DNA from: Acanthaster planci | Lineage: Eukaryota; Echinodermata; Asteroidea; Valvatida; Acanthasteridae | Assembly (NCBI RefSeq): GCF_001949145.1 | Contig: NW_019091369.1 | Coordinates: 3,248,705 to 3,312,704, forward strand | Length of the DNA stretch: 64,000 bases | Direction: 5' to 3' | Shown: positions 1 to 12,650 of the stretch, piece by piece | Layout: the number at the start of each line of letters is the position of its first letter | Numbering within the stretch: the stretch's first letter is position 1 | Position numbers and translations under genes: made by a program | Notes under the pieces: generated by a model | The model's database searches: none | Seen by the model: the letters and a program-made list of their open reading frames with translations, nothing else | What the model was told of the DNA's origin: nothing

Positions 1-650
1 GAATTTTGCAAGGGGTTAGCCTTGCACATTAATTCAGTTTTGAGCAAATTTTGACTCTACTTCAAACCTATCAAAAATGATTGTAGATGACTGACGATGT
101 GTTCTAAACACTAAGAGGTGTCTTTTGTGCAAGTTTCAAGCAAATTCAGCGCAGAAAATTTTTGCCCCAATGTTAACACTTTTGCAAGGAGTTAGTTAGC
201 CTTGCATTTTAATTAAATTTTGTTTTTCCCGCAAATCTCTTCAAAATGCTTGTGGATGACTCAGAACGCATTCAAAGCATTTAAAAGGCATCTTTTATGC
301 ATGTTTCAAGTATATGTACATTTAAATTTAAATAAATTTATGCTTTGCATATTAATTAAACTTTGACCAAATTTTGACTTTTCTTCATACCCACTAAAAT
401 GCTTGTAGATGACCAACAATGTGTTCCTAAAACGTAAGTCGTTTATGTCATGCAAATTTCAACCCAAATTAAATAAACTATCAAAGGGGGTCAGCCTGGC
501 ACTTTTATAACATTTTTGACTGATTGCGACCTTTCTCCAAACCATCTAAAATGTTTGTTGACTACCTGGAATTTTTTTAGGACAAAGAGATGTCTTAAAT
601 GAAATTCCAGGCAGTATTAAGTTAACCAGGTGAAACAACACAAATTGGAA
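1..650. repeat. Diverged tandem satellite, about four copies
   Basis: Four diverged copies of a unit of roughly 145-176 bp follow one another. Each opens with a version of GCAAGGGGTTAGCCTTGCA (near 8, 184, 338 and 482) and carries a version of AAAATGCTTGTAGATGAC near its middle (about 77, 243, 397, 549), then a CATGCAAGTTTCAAG-like end. A further start-like fragment appears near 640. Copies differ by substitutions and small indels, so the array is old. It probably continues to the left of the window. Confidence 0.75.
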
Positions 651-2140
651 GGGGTTAAGGTTTAAGGATTTTTAATAAGATGATGATGGAGTTAATCTTG
701 TGCTACTAATTAAAAGTAACATTTTCAGTTTTTCCTTCCACATACATGTATAACATACTTTTAAGTTAAAAATAATTATGTTGCAAAAAATTGTCTTGTG
801 ATTCCCAGTATTAGGACACATCTGAGTAAATGTAGCTATATGGTGATTCCCCAGAAAATCTTTCAGAATTACATGTGCATTCCAAAGTAACACCAGAATC
901 ATATTGGTTTATACACCTTTGTGGTAAGGTCATTAAGAATTTATAACAGGGACCTTGTATTATTAGTTTTTAGAAAACAAAGAAATACAAAAAACTTGGG
1001 AACCTAAAATTTATCCTGTTATAATAAAGCAGGATATTGCAATAACNAGTATTGGACTTTACTCAACAGCATCATGAAATTCAGAAAAGAGAGAAATGTT
1101 GACAAGCAATACAGATAAACAAAAAGACAACATTGAAAATTCAACACTGGAGTAGAAATTAAAAGTAAGGTTGACTTTCAAACAGATAATGTACATGTAC
1201 ATGCATTTGGGTCATTATATAAGGATGGAATCCAATTTTTCGCATCCCTGTCACATCTGACATATCATTTGTAAGTTAGGAACACATTTCGTAATTTCGA
1301 GACGTGACTGAATCTCCAACCGTTTGAAGTCTAATTTCATTGAAATTTTCATGTCAAATTACACAGGTCAGATGTAACAGGGACTCAAAAAGGTCATCAT
1401 AATCACTAATGGTGGTACGATTTTCAAAGTGGGAGAAGGAGAGAGATCAGTTGCCATGGATGAGAGACCATCAGGCATCAGTCATTAACAGCCCTACCCC
1501 ATTACCGGCAAAAAGTGTGTGTGGGGGGGCATACCCCTAGTTGAAAAAAGTCGGGAGGATTTTCTCCCCCCTCCGTGCTTCACAACTTTCCCATTGTACT
1601 TTTCCAACAGCAACAAAGCTATTGACAAATTTGTCAAGCAGGCTAGCATTTACTCTTGATAACAATATCAGGTTGGGATGTCAATCATCTTAAGAAAAAA
1701 GTTTTCCTCTACCTAATGTGTGAACTTGCCATTCTGTTAGATGTAATCAGCATTGATTAAACATGCAATATACAAAGCTACACATACATGTATACTTAAG
1801 TGTGTTGTTTTGTTAAACATTAATTGCAACAAACAATATACAGTGTTTCTAATATAGCGACAAAGAAATGACTAAAAGCCAGTGTGTAACATTAAAAAAT
1901 TACCACAGCATTTTACCTTCATTCAAATTGTCACTTTTTTGAACAACTCCAAAATCAATGGGCATAGTTTTGCCAATTTTCAACATGTTAACCTGAATCA
2001 CTGCTATCAATTACTCACACTTGATAGCAGATAAACATACATTATGTTACAAGTTAATCAAAAGTCATAAGTTGTTCACGTGACCTAGGAGTAGGACAAA
2101 GGAGTTCATCCTGATCAGATATGACTAATAGTTTATGACA
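651..2140. other. Gene-free AT-rich spacer
   Basis: I see no supported coding exon here. The stretch lies between the satellite and the likely 3' end of the A20-like gene. It contains one ambiguous base (1047) and a C/G-homopolymer patch around 1520-1575. Confidence 0.5.
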
Positions 2141-2157
2141 GACTTGTTAGAGACTTA

Positions 2158-2163
2158 TTTATT
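2158..2163 (-). terminator. Candidate polyadenylation signal of the A20-like gene
   Basis: The minus strand reads AATAAA (within AAATAAATAA) about 480 nt past the A20-like stop codon at 2641. It is the first canonical hexamer I noticed downstream, giving a 3' UTR of about 500 nt. This is a motif call only. Confidence 0.45.
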
Positions 2164-2640
2164 TACAACACTGGTATTTCATGTACATTGTACTGTATGT
2201 ACTTCGAGATTCACTCAACTTAAATTCTGGCCTCTAGTAGATTATAATTTGCAGGAAAAGGAAAATGATCTTTTGATGTCATATCAAAGATTTGAGCTGC
2301 GAATTGGCAAAAGTTGGACACATTTCAACTCAAGTCAATTTTGATGCAACTTTTTGTCATCTCCTATTTGCTTCGCATTCACCTGAAGTATGAACCGGCT
2401 TTAAAAATTAATTTTCGGAGAGGTTTTTTTATGATCATATAAGTACGAACACAGGTACAGTTTCTGTGCTGCTACGTCATGAGAAGCAATATACATGTAT
2501 GTACAGCATTCCCATCAATTCCTGCTATATGTACTTTTATGAAAGGAAAAACAAATGAAACGTGCCTGCTTTCAGACTTCCTCCCAAGAGGGCAAAATTG
2601 CAAGACTGCTGACCATCAGACATTGTATGTCTATGGGCTT

Positions 2641-5600
2641 CTAGTTTTTAAGAAGCCGAAAACAGCTATTGCAGTAACCTTGACAACGGGGGTTTCCGTA
2701 ATTGGTGCATCCTTCGCTCAGACAACCCATGTCAGTGCGATTGGCTTCTGGCCGGGGTGGAATTCTTGGACCGGACTCAATGTTCAGTATCTTCTCCTCC
2801 CTTGTGCTGCAGCCTGGCGGCTGGGGGTAGAATCTTGCCTGCGATCCGCTGTTGGCCAACAGGGGCTCAGGGGTATAGCCATGCTGCCGGTAGACTTGAT
2901 GGCAGGCATTACAGTAGCCCTCCAGTATCTGCAAATTGGCCTGGTTGTGACAGCTGGGCCGGGCACACTTTTGATAGTTGGCCGGTAAGGTGTGACGCTT
3001 GTGGACCATAGGCAGATCGTGCTGTCTCTCGGAGTACATGACCTCCGTCTGAGCTCTGGGTGGAGCCTGTGGGATGCGGGGGGAGGGATTTAAAGGCGCT
3101 GTATGGTACTGGTGGACAGGGGACTGAGTTGGTCTTGTTTCAGCATGACACAGTGGTGGAGAGGCTCGAGCACGAGTGCGTCTCATGGACATCTTTGCAA
3201 AGCAACGAGAGCAAAGATTGCCGCACTCAGGATCACCAAACATGTCATCCACGCATCCTAACATATTCAAAAACAAAAAGATATTAACAAATGAGTATCA
3301 ATTTTTTTTGAATATGAGTATCAAATTTTTGATTTGATCAACAGAAAAATAGAGATTCAAGTTTCTGATTTGACTATCAAAACCAATATCAGAAATCATC
3401 TTAGCCAAAGAATTCACAACACCTACATGTATTACCTCCAACTCATCTGGGGGACTTCAGGAACACTATGCCAATGAGGTTGCTTTATAATTCTGTTCAT
3501 AACATGGTTCCTGAAACACCTTTGAGGCTAAGTAATCTCACAGGCAGAGAACAATTCTTTGAATAAAGGATATACACTGAGGTGAAAATTATGTGTTATT
3601 ATGTCTGTCAAAGGAAAAAAAATCTGAAATCTGGCCCTAAATAGCAAACTCAATGTAGTGTTATAAAGGCTCAGAACCAGACAAGAAAACAGATTTCTGG
3701 TAGACAATCCGCCGGCAAGAGACTAAAGACAAGCCGTGGTAAGGGAAATCATTTCAATTGCATCAACAGCAACTTTGCTAAAACATAACATTGGGAAGTT
3801 AAAGGCTATGACTGGAACTAACAGGTGCATATAAAAGTGGCTGTGGCTGCAGAGGCCTACATACATGTAGGTAAGTATAGTATTCCTAGCCACAGCCAAC
3901 ATATCTGGACTTGGTTGGCTTTGCATTCTCACCTCCTGGCACTTGGCATTTGACACGATTGATGCGGATGTTTTTGAAACCAGCCTCTGTCGCGCTGAGT
4001 GAAGCTTTGCTAAAGACTGTTGGAAAAAGTGTTAAAGAAAATAATCAACGACTTCTGAGGAAAAGAAACACTAAAAGGGATGGAATTTTAGAAACATGGA
4101 AAACTGGAACTAAAACTCAATATCATGATGTGTGACACACAGCGTAATAGACAAAATTTCTTTACACTGTCTTATTGGCTGGAACAGAACATAAAATGAT
4201 ATCAAGTACTTTTGTTCTGTCTACCTTTTGGTTGACTCGGCTCAGCCGGTTGGGGCTGTAATGTCCCACTTCTGACTGCCTGCTGCTTCACAGATTGCTG
4301 TCTGTCTTCATCTTTGAACTGCTCTGCTGCAACGGATATGCACTCTTCACACAAAATGAACTTGGGCGGTGCTGCTAGATTGTTACAGCGAGGATGCTTG
4401 CACCTCCTTCCAAGATCTCCTGAGGCAGGGGCGTGATTCTTGGTCCCTGCCTCAAATGCCGAAGGAGCTGTGTTGACTGAGGGATACACAGCTCCTCTCA
4501 AGTGACTCTCAGCTTGTTTGGGTTGTGACACAGTCATGTAATTATTGCCGTTTTCCCAGAGCCGTGCACGTCCAACCCCGATGACAGGTGTAGGTAACTC
4601 CTGGCGATTGGGTTGCACCTGACCAAGTAAGGTGCCTGGAATTCTAGCCTGAACAGTTGGGGCCAAAGGGGGGTTCCTATTATTCTTACTGTAGCAATTA
4701 AAACAGTATCCACTGTAAGGTGGCGTGTCAAGACGTATTCCTTCACAGCCGGCAGTGGCACAGATGTTCTTCTGGACCGTCAACTTGGACAGCTTCCTCC
4801 CCGGATACAACTGCTCATTGGAGGCAGCTGCAGCTCCAGGAAGTGCACCTGCACTGCTGCTGGTAGCACTGGTGGTTGCCTGTGATGCAGAGTAGGCAGG
4901 TGGCTGCTTGATTGCAGCTGCTGGCTGATAACCCATCTTGGACTTTTTGACCTCCTGTTCCACTTGGAGGTTCTCAGTGTAGCACTTGCCACACATATCA
5001 TTCTTGGATGGATCTCCAGTCAAGGGACACTCCGGCATGATGCACTTCTTGGAGGGTACCTGCTGGTGGACAATTAGGGAATTAAGTTCGTCATCTGGAC
5101 TGTTTGCCATCCCTTTATTCACACATGCTTTCTCAGCCATGGGCTCCTTTCTTCTAACTGCCATTCCTGCATATCCAACAGAAGATGAGCCTTGACTAAG
5201 GGGTGCTTGGAGGGGATTCTGTGTGCTGCCGACTTTCTTGAATCCATACGGACTCTCATCAACTTGTGCAGGTGGTGCAGCCTTATTGGCATTGGGTTCC
5301 AGACTTATTTTGCTCAACGGCGGAGCAGTGGCATCGACAACTGCGTCCTCATTCAGCTTCCTCTGGTCAAAGCAGACCCGGCAGAGACCTTGGCAGCCCT
5401 GCTCGGCAGGGTTAAGACATCGATCCCCCTGACACATCTGGCTTTGGGATCGCTTCTGGAAACATTCGTGACAGTACTCCCCAGTGCTGACAGAGCGGTA
5501 GTAGACACATCCTTCTGTCTTACAAGACTGTTCCACCAAGGAGAAAGGCCTGTGGAAGGGAGGGTGTGGCTTTGACACACTACCAGCATTACCAGCTGCA

Positions 5601-7921
5601 TCTGATGGCTGACCAACAGGTGCACCAGCTCCAGACCATGAAGTTTTCCCTTCCTTGGGCACTGCATGATAACTAACGGGTGGAAAGGATTTGGGCTGAT
5701 CTTCCAGTGAGTAGAACTTTTCTGGGTCTTTCGCCATACCAACATCTGACTTTCCACCGGTCTCTACACTTTCATCAGTGCTCCCAAATTCCCTCTCAAG
5801 GTAAAGCCGGTAATGAGTCTCTGCAAGCTTTAAGTAGGGAACCATGAGATCCAGATCGGGGTTGAAATTCTTGCTGGCAAGTTGAGCTCCTGGTATCCCA
5901 TGAGGTGAGCCAAGGCTCCTCCCAATGTGGGTGATCTCTTCGATGATCAGATACTCCTGTAGAAGTCTATCAACATGCTTCTCTTCCTCTTCTTCCAGAA
6001 AGTGCACCTTCATGTGCGTGTAGTCTTGCTGGACAATCGGAAAGAGGTGGTTGTCCAGGTCATCTTCTGAGTCTAGCTTGGCCGTGCACAGCAGTGGTGT
6101 GAAGTGGTTCTGGTGGAAGCCCAGGAGGATGGGGTGGCGGTAGCAGGTGGCTGGGTCCCAGTTGAGCGGCAGGTAGATCCCGTGCAGGTCCTGAGGCTGC
6201 AGGGAGTGGCCCAACTGACTACGCATCATGTCCTGGGCCACCACGATAATGGGACGCCGAAGCATGTTGGCCAACATGAAGATGTGGAACTGCTCCAAGC
6301 TTTCATAGGGGAGGCCTTGGGCTGTGGTCAGTCGTCGCTCTGGACTTGCCATTGTTTTAATCATGTCCCATTCACTTTCCCACTCCTATAAAAAAAAATT
6401 GAATCCTCAACATCTTGCCAGCACAAACAGCAATGTTACACAATAACTAGTTTATAATACTTTGCAACAAATAAATTTTTTAATAAAAAATCACATCAGG
6501 TCAAAAAAATCCTGACAGACAGTTCTTACTATGGTGTTGTACACCAAACCACTCCCTGGTATAGCAGAATCCACTCTCATACGCTCTCGCTGCCAACGCA
6601 GACGATTCCGTTCATTCTTATCATCCCTCAGAAGCCGAAAGAGGGCAGTCCGCAGGACCAGCTCATCGTCTTCTATGCCCCACATTGCCAGGGAGACAGC
6701 ATGGAGTAGGCAGTTACCATCACCTAGGAATGAAGGTTGAACGGACATGATAAATATATCTGGTGATTTCAACTAACCTTAATGAGTAGGTGATGATGAC
6801 TGATTTCAAAATTGCCCAAAACTAAACAAACCTTACCACAGCTTTGTCACATTCTCTTCCAATTCCCTTATAATAATACATCCTCCATCTTTATTGTTAC
6901 ATCACGTTTTGGGTTTCTATTGGAAGGTCATTCTCAGTTTTTGTTGTAATTTTAGCAAAAGAATCTATTTAGGCAGCTTGATGACAGCCTGGCTCCGGGC
7001 TCCTACCTGGTGTTATCAAAGGGTAGACCTTCCTGACTGAAGGGCACCAGTTCATTAAGCCCTCACGCTCAAGGATGTACAGCAGGACCGGATCAAACAT
7101 CTCCTTCTCAAGAAACATCTTGAGTTCCGGGGGGAAACTCTCCCAATGTGGAGGAAGGAGAGAAGTGAAGGTGGCCATATGGAGGAAGAAACGAGGCAAG
7201 ACGTCATCATGCCTGGACGATGAAAAGAAGTAAGTGCAAATGAGTCGGTAGGGGACTTGAATCAGATTCTTGGTGGTAGATCTCGCTTTAAACTGGACAA
7301 CTGCTCCTTCTCAACCTTCGATCAATAATCTACACATGTGCCCACAGAGGGACCTACATACACGTATTTCCTACTGTCTGGCAAAAATCAATTAAGGTAA
7401 AGTACAGGTACCTTGTCTCAGGGCACAGGCCAGTTTCCAGACACGTACAGCCACGTACCACTGTCCGTGACTGCCCATGCAGTTTCACTCAGAATCTTAA
7501 CAAATCTTCCAAAATCAATCCCAATCATTGAACAGCAAAGCTCTTGCATTTCAGTTTTCACAGGGCATCAAGATGAAAGCAAAGTCCTGGTTGTTGTTGG
7601 ATTTGAAGGATGTGGGTTAAGAAAAGCACACAGCAATATCTCCAGAAACCAGTCATTGCAAGAAATGAAGCCGTATGATCATTGACCTCTCTGGTTGAGT
7701 TCAAAGCAACCTTAGGGAGACTGAGGATGCAAGTACATGTACATGTACCTGATGACCCTTAACGGAGAGACAAAACATTTTCCTCACCTGTGTTGCTCTA
7801 TCTCCTCCCTGACGCGACATCTTAGCCGACTTGTAATATTGGGCTTAGCATCTGCAATCTTGTTTGGAAGTCGGAGAGGAGAACGTTGCTCCGTCTGGTC
7901 TGCCCTATCTTTTGGAGACAT
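2641..7921 (-). CDS. TNFAIP3: A20-like ubiquitin-editing enzyme (OTU deubiquitinase plus eight A20 zinc fingers)
   Basis: Six coding exons on the minus strand: 7788-7921 (ATG at 7921), 7007-7212, 6530-6723, 4225-6385, 3933-4016 and 2641-3257. Every junction is GT..AG and phases agree, giving 1131 codons. The N-terminal OTU domain has the Cys box DGNCLLHAVS (C118), an Asp in EMFDP (D85) 16 residues before NWC exactly as Asp70 in human A20, and a His in HQNHFTPL (H272). Those are the known catalytic residues of the family. Zinc fingers of the C-x4-C-x11-C-x2-C type begin near residues 466, 496, 626, 720, 840, 922, 1024 and 1105. Fingers 4, 6 and 7 have slightly longer loops (12-13). A20 trims K63 chains and, through its fingers, binds ubiquitin and adds K48 chains, shutting off NF-kappaB signalling in the cytoplasm. 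Human A20 has about 790 residues and seven fingers, so this form is longer. The 44-residue first exon and 28-codon exon 5 are short and easily missed. Confidence 0.95.
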
Positions 7922-8011
7922 CTTGCCACGTTTGTGTATGAAGTAATGTCCTTTAGACAATTTAATCAGGTGAAATCAGGCACAAGGTCAGTATATATTA
8001 GTTGTGATTAT
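7922..8011 (-). other. TNFAIP3: Probable 5' UTR part of the A20-like first coding exon
   Basis: On the minus strand a long pyrimidine tract ending in GTTACAG at 8012-8014 makes a strong splice acceptor 90 nt before the ATG at 7921. This suggests the first coding exon starts at 8011 and that a non-coding exon lies further upstream. A possible donor for it is the GTAAGT at 9381-9376 on the minus strand. Confidence 0.45.
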
Positions 8012-9380
8012 CTGTAACGAGAAAAAAAAAGATAGGTGACTACTGATAGTAACGAAAACTAATATACCGTCATGTCCATGAAAATCTGGTACGGTGACAC
8101 TGAGGTGGTATCACTGTCCAAAGTGGACTTTATGGGTGAAAAATAATTGGAATGGAAAAGGGCAAGCTTCAAACCAGAGAACAAAGTGATGTGCCATTTT
8201 CACTTTCAGTCAAAGCTTGAAAAAATAATTTTTTTACAGAGAATAGAAGGTGAAGGACAATTCTTCAAACTTTAAGTCTGTCAGCAATGCAGTGGTGTTA
8301 ATACAAAATCTGAATGTACTACTCACAAAATTTCTACAAGATTCAACGCTAACACCGATTAGGCACCAGTGCACATCAAGCATGATGGGCAATCCAACTC
8401 ACCTTGTGTAATCACACCGCTAAGGGACACAATCAATGGACCTTTATCTCACCTATTTTCCACAAATGTCATTCTAAATAATTCCCCTCTTTTTACACCT
8501 ATTTAGAATGTGACCCAAGCAACCCTTTCCCCATCTGTTTTCAGGTAAACTTTTCCGATGCTGAATTCTGCAGCTATTTCTGATAACAACCACTGGTATA
8601 ATACCTGATTTTCCACTCAGATTCAGGCATGAGTAATTTTTTTAAAAACTGCAACCAATGGAAGGTCTAGTTCAATAGCTGAGTTCAGTGTACATGTGGC
8701 AACAGCTTTCTGGCAGCCAGTCACACCATTTGTTTACCACTGTTTACAGAAACCCACAACAACATGCATTGCTAATGTATGCGCTGATGGCCAATTGATT
8801 CTTTGGCTCATTGTATGATCATTTGCATATGTGCTAAAAAATAGTAAGCAGCCTGGTAATCATTTCTTTGGAAAGACTTAGATTTGTCAGTTTGCATGAC
8901 ATATACCTGTGGCTGTATATGCCTGTGAGTTTAAAACAAAAAATATTTAACACCTCAATCTTCAAAAAATAAATTTAACTAATAAACAAACACAAGCTTT
9001 GAAAATCAGCAAATAGGACTTAGTTCATATTAGAAAAAATACCTGTCACCTGCCTGAGAGATCCAAAAAGTTGAGTTCAGACTACGTAAGTGTACCTTAG
9101 GTGCATACCATGGCAAAAAGAACTTGACAAATTAAGGCTAAAATCCACGGTAAACAATAACATCACAACATGAAGTACGCTCCATAATATTTACGATAAA
9201 TTTTGAGGTGGCTTCGCATCAACTTTCTACTTTTTTAGAACTATTTTTGTCCAAGCATTTCCTTTCGCAAGGAAGTTGACATCGACGCAATTTAATTTGT
9301 TAAGCGAGCGATTTTTTATTTTTGTGACCCGTAGGTTTATATCTCACCTCCAGTTCCGCAAGAACAGGAAACAGTACTTA
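8012..9380. other. Probable 5' intron of the A20-like gene
   Basis: AT-rich sequence with no supported exon. It lies between the acceptor at 8012 and a candidate donor near 9381, so it is most simply a first intron separating a non-coding exon from the coding exons. Confidence 0.35.
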
Positions 9381-9530
9381 CCCAACTCTTCCAAGTAGTC
9401 ACCAGTTTATTTTTAATTCCAAATTTGATCAAATAGAAAAGAAAAATCCTGAGTTCCCGTTGGAAATTGTCATTGACGGTACGTGTACGTTACGCGGGTT
9501 CCAAATCTAGTCGATTTCGGAATAGCGAGT

Positions 9531-9540
9531 GGAATTCCCC
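9531..9540 (-). promoter_or_regulatory. NF-kappaB-type site (GGGGAATTCC)
   Basis: Minus strand GGGGAATTCC fits the kappaB consensus GGGRNNYYCC. It lies about 270 bp downstream of the candidate A20 TATA box, so within the transcribed 5' region if that promoter is right. Single motifs of this length can occur by chance. Confidence 0.35.
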
Positions 9541-9769
9541 TTTTTTGGAAAGAACCATTTTGACGAGGGGTAATCAGGACTAAGGTCAACCACAAACAGC
9601 AAAGCTAAATTCATCTCAAAACTACCTAAACCTGGTATTTGAGAAGTGATATCTAAAACTGTTCATTTATTATTTTTAGATACAACTCCGTAAATAATTC
9701 TGACACAGTATGGCTAGAATTCCGTTTTCCCAAATGAAACGATATTGGTATTCACCCGAAGAAGGCCGG

Positions 9770-9904
9770 CAAACAGCTTTACGTCACAATTTCTATGCTA
9801 TTTATACGCACACGCGCTCAGCCGTTATTCGAAGAATGACTGCTGACCGCTAATGACGGATACCAGCGACTCGCTTGGTGTGCAATGCAAAAAGGGGGTT
9901 CCCC
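9770..9904 (-). promoter_or_regulatory. Candidate A20 promoter: TATA box plus kappaB site
   Basis: On the minus strand a kappaB-type sequence (GGGGAACCCCC at 9904-9894) precedes TATAAATAG (9806-9798) by about 90 nt. This predicts a start site near 9770, upstream of the candidate donor at 9381. Vertebrate A20 genes are induced by NF-kappaB through promoter kappaB sites, which makes the combination plausible. No start-site data are available here. Confidence 0.4.
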
Positions 9905-10166
9905 AATTCGACGCAACGTTCCTTGTCCACCTCCTTCAGCTTGGTTTAAACATAAATGTATTTGCACTGTAAGATCATCGGGGGATATCATTAATTGAAC
10001 TTTCAAGAATCTCTAATTCAAGTCACGTGCTTTCACTGGTGCACCGCAAGATTTATTCATACATGTTCAAAAGTCCCCCTTCCTTGGACCCTGCTTTTAT
10101 TTCCATCATTAGGCCCCTATCAAGCGGATATCTCAGTTGTTGCTCATACTTCGGAGGCCAATCCGA

Positions 10167-10217
10167 CATGGACGAAGGAATGGGCAGTGCGGCGCACTGC
10201 CCATTCCTTCGTCCATG
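10167..10217. repeat. Perfect 24-bp inverted repeat with 3-nt loop
   Basis: The left arm (10167-10190) and right arm (10194-10217) are exact reverse complements, separated only by GGC. The arms begin and end with CATGGACGAAGG / CCTTCGTCCATG. There is no mismatch, unlike the older fold-backs elsewhere in the window. It sits about 360 bp upstream of the candidate A20 TATA box. Confidence 0.9.
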
Positions 10218-11861
10218 CACTGCTGCACCACCTTTTAGGGTCTTGATTTCAATTAAAAAGCCTAGCAACTTGTTAAACCAATCTGTGGCTGCATACTGAA
10301 ACAATGGGCACAAGTTGTGCGCGGAGCAATTAATGAACTTGGTTTTCCTGCAGTTTCGAACTTCTGCAGCCGGTACCGTCGGCTAACGAGAGCTCACGTC
10401 CACTGGGTCCGCCTCATGCGTGGCGGGATCGGCTCATGAGCCTGAGCCAATTCCATCTATAAACTTACCTCCAGATAAGTTCGACCGAGGGATCCTATCG
10501 ATATCGCATCCTCCAAGCGTCTAACAAAACGTACAATGACACTGAGATTTTCCCTGTACGGTGTGCCTGTCGGAGTTGATGGTACTAAAAGTTATTTCCG
10601 TGTTCCAAAAGCGTACGTAGCGTGTCACTTGCTTGACAGGCATGTCAACTGTCAATGATACTTTCATTACTTACTTACTCAGCGACAATATGGAAATGGC
10701 CAAAAGAGGAAAACAAATTAACTTAATATTTTAAAACAGGCCTACTGAAAACTGGCAAAGAAATACCTCGTGGAATTTAAGATGAAAAAATTTTCCAACA
10801 ATCTTCAATGTCGTGACTGATGTTGCCATGTGATTAAGTTTGTCACCGTAAAGAATTTCAAACATGATGCAGAACTGAATTGCTGGATTGAGGCAAGAGA
10901 ACATGCAATAAGCTCCATAAAGGCAATCTGTAACGTTGATTAGGAAAACAAAAATCAGCTTTATATCCAGACGAGTTGTTGGACGGTGTCAACAGGAAAT
11001 AGGTCTAAGAGTCCTGCAAAATGATTGGCACAGATCGGTGACAACGACACTGAAAGCGTTTCATTTTCTTACTTCCAAAATCAATTATTTTTTCGTCAGC
11101 ATTCGATCTCGATGGCGCTTGCAACACAAAGTTCAACAATCAGGAAACGTTGGCCAGCATTGCGCAATGAAAATGGTGTCATGAGTGATAGCGTCACCGG
11201 ATCGTAGTGGGGGAGCGTTCTCATTGTTCGACTTTGAACCAGAAACTTGGTTGCGCTCAAAGCCTTGAATGACTCGCTCGGTTAGTCAGAGCAAATTGTG
11301 ACAAAAGGTTTCATATAAGTGGAGGTTTCTGTCATTACAATCCTGGAACAAAGGAAACCCCAAAGACGGAATTCAACAAAAGTTAACTTGATTATTCATT
11401 TTAGCCGGACGTTTATAAATGCACGTACGAATGCAGCATTTCGGAACTGAAATTACGACATGTTTTCCTTCCAATGATACATTGCTGTTCTTTTGACCAC
11501 GTCCACCACTCCTATTCTATCACTTTACTGGAATTACTTTACTGGATGTTTTAAATCAAACGTCTAAGTTGTACACTTTTGGGCTGTGATTAAGCTCTTT
11601 TGCTAAATTAATTGTATATCAACTAAGTTAACTCTTTTCTGATTATTTTACAAGTTTACATTTTTTTAAGTCATTCGATTAAAATAATTCTCTGTTGACT
11701 GAAAGAGGTACAGGATAGGATGGAAAAATGGAACTTATCATATAGCCCAGAAATGTGAATTTGCGGAGTTTGACCTCTTCGAGTATGAGCGATACAACAT
11801 TACAAAAATTTTGCTCGTCCCCACGTCTTTAGGGCAAATGCCTTTCACAAAAACATTAAAG

Positions 11862-12180
11862 GCGCCCTCTAAATAAACACCATGAAGCAACGGGCGACAG
11901 CACACGACGCGTCGTGCGTCGTGTCTTGCTTCAGGCAACGTCATAGGCGACGCGATGCACGACACGGCGTACGAACGTCCCGCTTGACAGTGCGACGCGA
12001 CAGAAGGGGCAACGTTTAAGCAGATAAAAAGGCAACAAGGAAAGGACCTAAGACAGCACAACGCGACGGATGACGGCATGACGCGACGCGTCGTGTGTGT
12101 ACAAACGTAATGGCAAGAAGGCGACGGTGCGACCCGATGGCACGACCCAAGGGAGCCGTCGTGCCGCTGCGTCGCCTGGA
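11862..12180. repeat. ACGCGT/GCGACG-rich palindromic block, probable fold-back element remnant
   Basis: The block is dense in GCGACGCG, GTCGTGCG and similar words on both strands. It includes a hairpin at 11884-11932 (arms GAAGCAA/TTGCTTC and ACACGACG/CGTCGTGT) and a second ACGCGACGCGTCGT palindrome near 12080. CpG is far above the surroundings. I see no transposase. The reading frames across it look like artefacts of base composition. Confidence 0.55.
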
Positions 12181-12650
12181 GGGAGGCTAAAGAGAGAGAA
12201 ATGTGTGACAATCGTAAATATGGTGTACACCATACGTCATAGCTACCGTCGCACAAAGCATGGCTGTCCTAATCAATGCATGTATTCAATGGACACGCGT
12301 CATGCGCACGCGAAAGTTTTGACCCGAGTTAATGTTCAAAATGAAGTCTTTCCATCCAATGAGTGCTCGACAAAAACTGCAAATTTATCTTTACCACCCC
12401 AGCGCCAGGTGAGGGCAGTTGGGGAAGAGCAAATATTAAAAGCACGTTAGAAATAGAGGGCGTTAGACAGTATGTTAAACGATATTACCAACTGAACTAC
12501 GTTGGAAGATCTACTTAGGCCTACTCATCTCTGCATAGCTTTTGTGATTATCAGGTACGAAATCACAAAAGTTGCAAGGGTGTTCAAAAAGTGCACGCAT
12601 TTCCTTCCAAATATAATAACGTCAGTCACCTTCATTATGTGAATAAACAG

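Larger units (their letters stand above)
9905..12600. other. Intergenic region upstream of the A20-like gene
   Basis: No complete gene is supported. The stretch holds a perfect hairpin at 10167-10217 and an ACGCGT-rich block at 11862-12180. It could hold upstream exons of the orphan terminal exon at 12651-12913, but I could not identify any. Confidence 0.4.

Noticed and set aside
12097-12450. 117-codon plus-strand frame
   Set aside because: It runs through the ACGCGT-rich repeat block, has repeat-driven composition and matches no family I know.
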